Source: Chloroflexota bacterium (lineage in GTDB: Bacteria > Chloroflexota > Dehalococcoidia > SM23-28-2 > RBG-16-64-32). Taken from it: a DNA stretch of 11,248 nt. A program made the position numbers and the translations under genes. Location: NCBI GenBank assembly GCA_005882715.1, contig VBEI01000068.1:1-11248 (forward strand), read 5' to 3'. A model generated the notes under the pieces. That model was given only the letters and a program-made list of their open reading frames with translations. It searched no databases and was not told the origin of the DNA. Positions 6,973 through 11,248 of this stretch are shown in pieces (positions within the stretch are counted from its first letter, which is position 1; each line of letters starts with the position of its first letter).

Positions 6973-7218
6973 TCACTCCTCACGCGGCTTGAGAGCGTCA
7001 GCAAGTTCTCTCAAACTCCGCCACGCTGAATCTCGTTCCGACTTCGCACGATGCCACTTCGCGAGCTTGGATCGACCCTCCGGCCCCGTCAGGTCCTCCG
7101 GCTGTAATGTGGCACCAAGCACGACGTTCGTGGGGCTAGGGGTGAGCTCGTCCAAGCGGGCTTGCGACTGGTCTAGTCGTTTTAAGGTGGAGCGGAAAAT
7201 GACTTCCGATTCACTCAT
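6973..7218 (-). CDS. Small hypothetical protein between grpE and dnaK
   Basis: An 81-residue ORF that I do not recognise. It fits so exactly between grpE and dnaK that it is probably real. Its ATG 7218 lies one base after the grpE stop (TAG 7222-7220) and follows AGGGAG (7225-7230) by 6 bases. Its stop ends 5 bases before the dnaK ATG, with the dnaK ribosome site inside its last codons. The product is charged and looks helical in two parts: an N-terminal helix (SESEVIFRSTLKRLDQSQAR), a short Pro/Thr/Gly segment (LTPSPTNVVLGATL) and a C-terminal helix rich in K, R and E. No signal peptide, membrane segment or cysteine is seen. Being in the heat-shock operon it should be induced with it. It could be a small cochaperone-like or nucleic-acid-binding protein, but that is only a guess. 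Confidence 0.72.
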   Translation of the reverse strand: MSESEVIFRSTLKRLDQSQARLDELTPSPTNVVLGATLQPEDLTGPEGRSKLAKWHRAKSERDSAWRSLRELADALKPREE

Positions 7219-7219
7219 G

Positions 7220-7834
7220 CTAGTCTCCCTTCGGTTCCCCTTCTTCTTTCTTCCCTTTTCCTTCTTCCTCCCCTGACTCCTGACTCCTATCTCCCGACTC
7301 CTGCGACCGTCCCTTCCCGACCACCACCATCGCCGGACGCAGCACGCGGTCGTGCAGCTTGTAGCCGCGCTGCACTTCCGAGATCACCTTTCCCTCTTCC
7401 CCTTCCACGTGCGCGACTGCCTCGTGGAAGCGCGGGTCGAAGGCCTGCCCCTCCGTCTCGATCGGCTTGACGCCGGCGTTCTCGAGTAGCTGTCGCAGTT
7501 TGCGGTATATCAACAGCATACCGTCGAACCACGACAGCCCCGCCAGGTGGCTGTCGAGCGAGGCGAACGCGCGCTCGAAGTCGTCCAGGACGGGGAGGAG
7601 GTTGATGATGATCGAGACGTTGCCGAAGCGCCTGAGTTCCTCCCGCTCCTGCTCTGTGCGGCGCTTGTAGTTCTGAAAGTCCGCTTCGGCGCGGTGCCAA
7701 TTGTCGCGGAACTTCTGAGCTTCTTCTTTGGCCTTTGACAGCTGCTCCTCGACAGATTGCCGAGGCGGTGAAGCGCTGGTCTCCGCTGGATCACCCGTCG
7801 CCGGCTCCCTGCGTTCAGTCGGATCGCCGTTCAT
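7220..7834 (-). CDS. grpE: Nucleotide exchange factor GrpE
   Basis: GrpE dimers release ADP from DnaK. The 204-residue product has a disordered acidic N-terminus (1-26), then the long coiled coil VEEQLSKAKEEAQKFRDNW through ADFQNYKRRTEQEREELRRFG. The four-helix bundle follows (LLPVLDDFERAF, LIYRKLRQLLENAGV), then the beta wing that docks on DnaK: FDPRFHEAVAHVEG, GYKLHDRVLRPAMVVVGKG. After that wing comes an unusual ~30-residue tail, with two copies of RSQESG in tandem and a KGKKEEGEPKGD end. It is encoded by a degenerate 21-base direct repeat and is probably disordered. The start ATG 7834 has GAGGTGA about 7 bases upstream and a second AGGAG directly abutting it. It lies 65 bases after hrcA in the CIRCE operon. 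Confidence 0.96.
   Translation of the reverse strand: MNGDPTERREPATGDPAETSASPPRQSVEEQLSKAKEEAQKFRDNWHRAEADFQNYKRRTEQEREELRRFGNVSIIINLLPVLDDFERAFASLDSHLAGLSWFDGMLLIYRKLRQLLENAGVKPIETEGQAFDPRFHEAVAHVEGEEGKVISEVQRGYKLHDRVLRPAMVVVGKGRSQESGDRSQESGEEEGKGKKEEGEPKGD
7273..7303. repeat. Degenerate GGAGTC-type direct repeat in the grpE 3' end
   Basis: On the + strand the hexamer GACTCC occurs three times in about 27 bases (starting about 7275, 7282 and 7296), with a related ATCTCCC between them. On the coding strand this gives two in-frame copies of RSQESG. It looks like a short low-complexity tandem expansion that has lengthened the GrpE tail. Confidence 0.7.
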
Positions 7835-7860
7835 CTCCTAGTCACCTCGGGAAACCTGTG

Positions 7861-7900
7861 TCCGTTAATCCGTTCTCTATCCGTTGACAGACCATCCGTT
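7861..7900. repeat. Four copies of TCCGTT in the hrcA-grpE gap
   Basis: TCCGTT (AACGGA on the transcribed strand) starts at 7861, 7869, 7880 and 7895, with three of the four copies preceded by AT. The last copy touches the hrcA stop codon. Spacings are irregular (8, 11 and 15 bases), so this is a degenerate direct repeat rather than a clean tandem array. It fills most of the only sizeable gap inside the heat-shock operon. No hairpin terminator is seen there. Confidence 0.6.
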
Positions 7901-8925
7901 CAGGCAAAGTAGACGCCGAGAAGCTCCTCCATCAGCGCCGACATGTAGCGGACCATGGAGACTGTCCGCGGGTAGTCCATACGAGTCGGGCCGACGACAC
8001 TTAGCGTGCCGCGGAGCCCGGATGGACCGCTGTACCTGGTGGTGATCACGCTGCACACCTGCATGGCGTCAATGGGGTGCTCCTTACCGATGATGATGTT
8101 AACGTCAGTGGCCGTTCCGGCGGATGGCGGAATCGCCCGCGGCAGGTTGCGTTCCTCTAGCAGTTCCATTAGCCCGAGGATTCGCTCTCCCTGCGTGAAC
8201 TCCGGCTGACGCAGTAAGTCGCGCAGCCCGTCGAGGAACCCCGGGTCGCGGATGCCTTCCTCGGTGCTCTCTATCAGCCCCGCCGTGGCGCCGGCGATGG
8301 AGTTCTCCACCGCCACAGCCAGCAGCCGCTGCTCGCGGATCTGGGCGGCGCTCTTGCCTGCCAGCAGATCGTTCAGCTTCCGCGCGATGCCCGTCAGCTC
8401 TTCTTGCGAGAACGGACGGTCGAGCGCAAGCGTTTGCTGAAGGACGCGCGCCTCTTCAAGGACTACTACCAGCAGCGCCAGGTAATCGTGCACGCTTACC
8501 AGCTCGAGCCAGCGCAGGCGCGGCTCCGGCGAACGTGGGGTTGTCACGATCGCTGCGTTCTGCAGGCGGCCGGCCAGGATCGCGGCACTGAGCCGTGCCC
8601 ATTCCTCCAATTCGCGCGCCGCCTGGTGGAACTGGTGACGGATCATCTGCCTCAGGTCGTCGGGAACGCGCTCCTCGCGCATCAGCGCCTCGACGTAGTA
8701 GCGGTAGCCAAGGTCCGTTGGCACCCGCCCGGCCGAGGTATGCGGCTGCGCGATGTAGCCCTCGTCCTCGAGCGCCGCCATCTCGTTGCGAATAGTGGCG
8801 GCAGATACCGGCAGCCCGTACTTCTCGACGAGCGCGTTGGAGCCGACGGGTTGGGCCGTCGAGACGTACTCGTCGATGATGAACCGGAGGAGTCGCTGGC
8901 GCCGGTCGGTGAGTTTGTTTGGCAT
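7900..8925 (-). CDS. hrcA: Heat-inducible transcription repressor HrcA
   Basis: HrcA represses class I heat-shock operons by binding CIRCE, and its folding depends on GroEL. The 341-residue product has the family length. An N-terminal winged helix-turn-helix (1-72) contains LTDRRQRLLRFIIDEYVSTAQPVGS, ATIRNEMAALEDEGYIAQPHTSAGRVPTD and then GYRYYV. A central GAF-like domain follows, and the C-terminal end reads LSVVGPTRMDYPRTVSMVRYMS, typical of HrcA. The ATG at 8925 gives the canonical N-terminus. No Shine-Dalgarno sequence precedes it: the 13 bases between it and CIRCE read TTGCCTTACGAAA, so initiation may be weak or depend on the leader. It is first in the operon with grpE, the small ORF and dnaK, and should repress itself through the CIRCE. 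Confidence 0.97.
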   Translation of the reverse strand: MPNKLTDRRQRLLRFIIDEYVSTAQPVGSNALVEKYGLPVSAATIRNEMAALEDEGYIAQPHTSAGRVPTDLGYRYYVEALMREERVPDDLRQMIRHQFHQAARELEEWARLSAAILAGRLQNAAIVTTPRSPEPRLRWLELVSVHDYLALLVVVLEEARVLQQTLALDRPFSQEELTGIARKLNDLLAGKSAAQIREQRLLAVAVENSIAGATAGLIESTEEGIRDPGFLDGLRDLLRQPEFTQGERILGLMELLEERNLPRAIPPSAGTATDVNIIIGKEHPIDAMQVCSVITTRYSGPSGLRGTLSVVGPTRMDYPRTVSMVRYMSALMEELLGVYFA

Positions 8926-8938
8926 TTTCGTAAGGCAA

Positions 8939-8965
8939 TTAGCACTCTCGGTGTGAGAGTGCTAA
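8939..8965. promoter_or_regulatory. CIRCE operator, perfect consensus
   Basis: The arms TTAGCACTC (8939-8947) and GAGTGCTAA (8957-8965) are a perfect inverted repeat separated by nine bases, exactly the CIRCE consensus bound by HrcA. It lies 13 bases before the hrcA start codon and at the expected transcription start, so HrcA binding would block initiation. In the RNA it would form a hairpin just before the start codon. Confidence 0.98.
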
Positions 8966-8974
8966 CCTAGGGAA

Positions 8975-9003
8975 ATCCTACCACCGAAGGGGCTTGAAGT
9001 CAA
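8975..9003 (-). promoter_or_regulatory. Sigma70-like promoter of the hrcA-grpE-dnaK operon
   Basis: On the - strand TTGACT (9003-8998) and TAGGAT (8980-8975) are 5/6 and 4/6 matches to the -35 and -10 boxes with an optimal 17-base spacer. The start point about 7 bases further falls at 8967-8969, next to the CIRCE. This is the classical layout of a housekeeping promoter repressed by HrcA. Confidence 0.75.
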
Positions 9004-9018
9004 CGGCAGAGCCGCCGC

Positions 9019-10314
9019 CTAGGCGGGCGAGTTGGACCGGGCCAAAACGCGCTCTCGCGCTTGTCGCTGGGCACCGAGCGCCCAAGCGAGCAGCTCTCGG
9101 AACCGCTTCTCGGCCAGAAGCGGCGTGAAGTCTGGGTCTATCAGAGCCTCAACCGCACTGGCTGGGCGCACATTAAGTAATCGCCTGAGGTATTCCTCAA
9201 GCTGATCACGATCGCCGCGTCGCATTTCGATTAGAGCCCTTGCATGCAGACCCAGGAGGTCGGTAGGGTCGGCCCTAAGCGTCGCCGTCGCGCGTTTCTC
9301 GGCTTTATCGAGGTTGCCCAGCTTGACCAATGCGCACGCCCATAATCCCTCGTTTGGAACGATGCGAAAGATGATATTGAGCGGCATCAGTTTGACGGTC
9401 TGCTCGTAAGCCTTTATTGAATCCGCCTTTGAGCCGCGGAGCCGATAAGCCTCTGCCAGCGTAAAGAGGGAAGCGGCGGTCCTTCTGTTGCGACGCTCAC
9501 CTTCAAGCAGCGATATCGCCTCGTCCAACAGCCGTAATTCAACAAGCGCTGCTCCGGGTATGTGACTAGCGGCGAAGAGGTCTGGCTTCATCGCGAAAGC
9601 GACCTGCGCTTCGGCGAGGGCCTCTTCGTACGCGCCCAGGAGCGCCAAGCATTGGGCCTTCGTAATCAGCGCCTCAGGAGTTCTGCGGATATCCACCGCC
9701 CTCTCCGCCTGGAGCAGCGCATCCTCGTATCTGTGTTGCCGCACGAGCACGGCCGACCGCACACCCGGTGCCCTGTTGTCGTCGGGATAGTCCTTTTCAT
9801 ACGCGACCAGCGCCTCGGCGGCTCCCTCCAGCCTGCCGTCGAGAGAGCGAAGCATGCCCCGGTACAGCCGCCTCCGCGGGCCGGTCAGCGATCGCACGGC
9901 CACGGGCAGCGTCGGCGCGATACGCAAGAAAATAATTCCCGCCACGGGGACAATCGTCAAGCATGCAAAGGCCAGGATTATCAGCCATCCCCCTACCGCG
10001 GCTAGACCACCCTCATTCCTCAGCGCGGTGCTGCTGATGATCATCGCTATGCCAGCGACTCCTAGGGCCGCAAGCGCAAGGAACAGCTTGCTCCCTGGAA
10101 GTTGTGGCCCCGTCGGCTTCGCTTGGAGGTCCTGACCGTCGCGATTTGTAAATTTTCTCGCTACGGCAAGGACCAGCATGGAAGGGGGAATCGCTAATAC
10201 GAACACGCCGAGTACGGCGCCCGCCAGCGGTGATCCAGCCAGAGCAACGACCGCAACAGCACTACCCGCGCACATGAAGCCGGTGAGCATGTAGGCTAAG
10301 ACCCGAGTAGACAC
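9019..10314 (-). CDS. Membrane-anchored tetratricopeptide repeat protein, function unknown
   Basis: A 431-residue protein from GTG 10314, which follows GGAG by 8 bases. ATG 10290 (MLTGFMCAG) is a second choice. Residues 1-135 contain four hydrophobic helices (about 5-27, 30-52, 77-96, 104-130) with a polar basic loop between helices 2 and 3. From about residue 150 the sequence becomes TPR-like helical pairs, for example RYEDALLQAERAVDIRRTPEALITKAQCLALLGAYEEALAEAQ and ASLFTLAEAYRLRGSKADSIKAYEQ. These suggest four to six repeats on the cytoplasmic side. The frame stays open far upstream (to 11133), but that part is antisense to a prenyltransferase gene and has no membrane-protein or TPR character, so it is excluded. 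It probably acts as a protein-interaction scaffold at the membrane. Partner and role cannot be read from the sequence. Confidence 0.85.
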   Translation of the reverse strand: MSTRVLAYMLTGFMCAGSAVAVVALAGSPLAGAVLGVFVLAIPPSMLVLAVARKFTNRDGQDLQAKPTGPQLPGSKLFLALAALGVAGIAMIISSTALRNEGGLAAVGGWLIILAFACLTIVPVAGIIFLRIAPTLPVAVRSLTGPRRRLYRGMLRSLDGRLEGAAEALVAYEKDYPDDNRAPGVRSAVLVRQHRYEDALLQAERAVDIRRTPEALITKAQCLALLGAYEEALAEAQVAFAMKPDLFAASHIPGAALVELRLLDEAISLLEGERRNRRTAASLFTLAEAYRLRGSKADSIKAYEQTVKLMPLNIIFRIVPNEGLWACALVKLGNLDKAEKRATATLRADPTDLLGLHARALIEMRRGDRDQLEEYLRRLLNVRPASAVEALIDPDFTPLLAEKRFRELLAWALGAQRQARERVLARSNSPA

Positions 10315-10383
10315 CGAATTCGCTCCGTGTTTATGACGAGGCGACGCCAAATTAAGTTGCCAAGGTGGGGCAATGTGAGGACT

Positions 10384-10412
10384 TTCACAAACAGGCCCGC
10401 GCGACGTAAAAT
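10384..10412 (+). promoter_or_regulatory. Sigma70-like promoter for the prenyltransferase gene
   Basis: TTCACA (10384-10389) and TAAAAT (10407-10412) each match the -35 and -10 consensus at 5 of 6 bases with a 17-base spacer. The predicted start point, about 7 bases on, is 10419-10420. That leaves a leader of about 50 bases before ATG 10471. It lies in the 156-bp divergent region. No equally good promoter was found for the TPR gene on the other strand. Confidence 0.65.
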
Positions 10413-10419
10413 CAACTCG

Positions 10420-10453
10420 GCCCTTCGACAGGCTAAGGGCGAACGGTAGAAGG
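10420..10453. repeat. Dispersed palindromic repeat of the 'PFALSLSKG' class
   Basis: GCCCTT (10420-10425) and AAGGGC (10435-10440) form a 6-bp stem around CGACAGGCT, followed by GAACGGTAGAAGG. This closely matches the intergenic element, familiar from many environmental bacterial genomes, that translates in one frame as PFALSLSKG. That peptide appears here in the false upstream extension of the TPR frame. The element starts at the predicted +1 of the prenyltransferase promoter, so it would be a 5'-end hairpin in that mRNA. Confidence 0.75.
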
Positions 10454-10470
10454 GCCGGAGGCGATGCCCG

Positions 10471-11248
10471 ATGACTACCGCAAACAAGGCGCTCGGCGGC
10501 CCGAAGCTCTGGCTCGAAGCGCTCCGTACTGTCCCCCAGGTCGACACTTCGGAAGTCGATCCTCTCAGCCGCTGGCTGATCCTCGGCCGCGTCTCCGTCG
10601 TCGTCATGTCGGCGATTTCGGCCGTCATCGGCGGCCTCCTTGCGGCCCGCGATGACGTGTTCGACTTGCCGCTGCTGATTCTCGTCGCGGTCGGGCTGGT
10701 CCCTGCCCACACTCGGAGCAACCTCGTGAATGACTTTTGGGACTACCGCCACGGCATCGACTCCCCGGACTCGCCACGCGTGAACTACGGCCCGCACCCG
10801 TTTTCCGGCGAAGGGAGCAGCCTGCGAGAATTCCTTTTGGTTACGGTGTTCGTCCTCTCGGCCGCCGCGGCGATCGGTGTCTATCTCGTGGCTGCGGCGG
10901 GGGCTGGAGTCCTCGCTTTCGCGCTGACGGGCGCGCTGCTCCTCATGTTCTACTCCGGCGGTCCGTTTCCGCTGAAATACATCGGCCTCGGCGAAATCGC
11001 TGTCTTCGTCATCTGGGGCCCGCTGATGATCGGCGGCACGTATTACGTGATGGCGGAAGAGCTTCCCGGCTGGGTGCTGCTCGCTTCCATCCCATACGGC
11101 CTCGGTGTGACGACGGTCCTCTTTGGCAAGCACCTGGACAAGCTCGACTTCGACGCCTCGAAAGGCATCCGCACGATGCCGATCGTCCTGGGCGAATCAC
11201 TGGCGAGGCAGGTCACGATCGCCCTTTCGGCGCTCATGTACGTCTCGA
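10471..11248 (+). CDS. UbiA-family prenyltransferase, MenA-like (3' truncated)
   Basis: An open frame from ATG 10471 to the window end, 259 residues without a stop, cut at its 3' end. GGAGG (10457-10461) stands 9 bases before the ATG. It is a multi-helix membrane protein with the UbiA aspartate motifs: NDFWDYRHGID (residues 87-97) and, in a later cytoplasmic loop, LDKLDFDASKGIRTMPIVLGE (222-242). GGPFPLKYIGLGEIAVF with GTYYV closely resembles MenA, which transfers a polyprenyl chain to dihydroxynaphthoate in menaquinone synthesis. The second motif differs from the MenA pattern: NNxRDxxxD is replaced by GKHLDKLDFD. The first motif is followed by an unusual VNYGPHPFSGEG stretch. It is therefore a prenyltransferase of unsettled acceptor, for which menaquinone or another quinone or lipid is likely. 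It is divergent from the TPR gene. About 30-50 residues are probably missing. Confidence 0.88.
   Translation, partial: MTTANKALGGPKLWLEALRTVPQVDTSEVDPLSRWLILGRVSVVVMSAISAVIGGLLAARDDVFDLPLLILVAVGLVPAHTRSNLVNDFWDYRHGIDSPDSPRVNYGPHPFSGEGSSLREFLLVTVFVLSAAAAIGVYLVAAAGAGVLAFALTGALLLMFYSGGPFPLKYIGLGEIAVFVIWGPLMIGGTYYVMAEELPGWVLLASIPYGLGVTTVLFGKHLDKLDFDASKGIRTMPIVLGESLARQVTIALSALMYVS

Noticed and set aside
6098..7276. 392-residue open frame on the + strand across dnaK and the small ORF
   Set aside because: It is a mirror of dnaK codons in a GC-rich genome; the product has no fold-like pattern and ends in a Phe/Leu low-complexity tail copied from the grpE repeat.
9015..9026. Perfect 12-bp palindrome CCGCCTAGGCGG over the TPR stop codon
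   Set aside because: With no loop it cannot form a good RNA hairpin, and such GC palindromes are common by chance at this base composition.
10315..11133. N-terminal extension of the TPR protein on the - strand, opening at 11133 and giving ~704 residues in all
   Set aside because: It is antisense to the clearly recognisable UbiA-family gene and crosses the divergent promoter and the palindromic repeat. It is rich in Arg, Asp and His with no domain-like pattern. A GTG with a ribosome site at 10314 fits the real protein.

Overview
The window is GC-rich, densely packed bacterial chromosome with short intergenic gaps and tight operons. It carries two housekeeping blocks, each with some less ordinary neighbours. 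A perfect CIRCE element, the gene order hrcA-grpE-dnaK and a dispersed palindrome of the kind that translates as 'PFALSLSKG' would suit a Chloroflexota lineage. No marker gene here proves that placement, so it is an inference. No rRNA, tRNA, CRISPR array or transposase is visible, and no gap without a gene exceeds 160 bases.

Left block (2-3798, + strand): a thiamine-precursor operon. It runs from the C-terminal two thirds of a CytX-type NCS1 permease (probable hydroxymethylpyrimidine uptake) through thiG (thiazole synthase), a ThiE/TenI-family gene and thiS (sulfur carrier) to thiO (glycine oxidase). Spacing is tight: 10 or 34 bases from cytX to thiG depending on the thiG start, then overlaps of 1 and 8 bases, then 28 bases before thiO. 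Together the genes make the thiazole half of thiamine by the aerobic, glycine-oxidase route and import the pyrimidine half. The ThiE-like protein lacks several residues needed for thiamine-phosphate synthase activity and looks more like thiazole tautomerase TenI. thiF, thiD and thiC are not in view. The upstream end, where a TPP riboswitch would be expected, is outside the window.

Middle (3943-8965, - strand): a class I heat-shock operon under CIRCE control, read right to left as hrcA, grpE, an unrecognised 81-residue ORF, and dnaK. No dnaJ follows. A sigma70-like promoter sits upstream, and its predicted start point falls at the edge of the CIRCE. Downstream of dnaK, on the same strand, is a DoxX-like membrane protein with an unrecognised exported C-terminal domain. 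It faces thiO convergently.

Right end (9019-11248): a four-helix membrane protein with a TPR domain (- strand) and a truncated UbiA/MenA-like prenyltransferase (+ strand, running off the window) diverge from a 156-bp region. That region holds a good sigma70-like promoter for the prenyltransferase and a dispersed palindromic repeat exactly at its expected start point. The grpE tail and the hrcA-grpE gap also carry short degenerate direct repeats, so the genome appears rich in small dispersed repeats.
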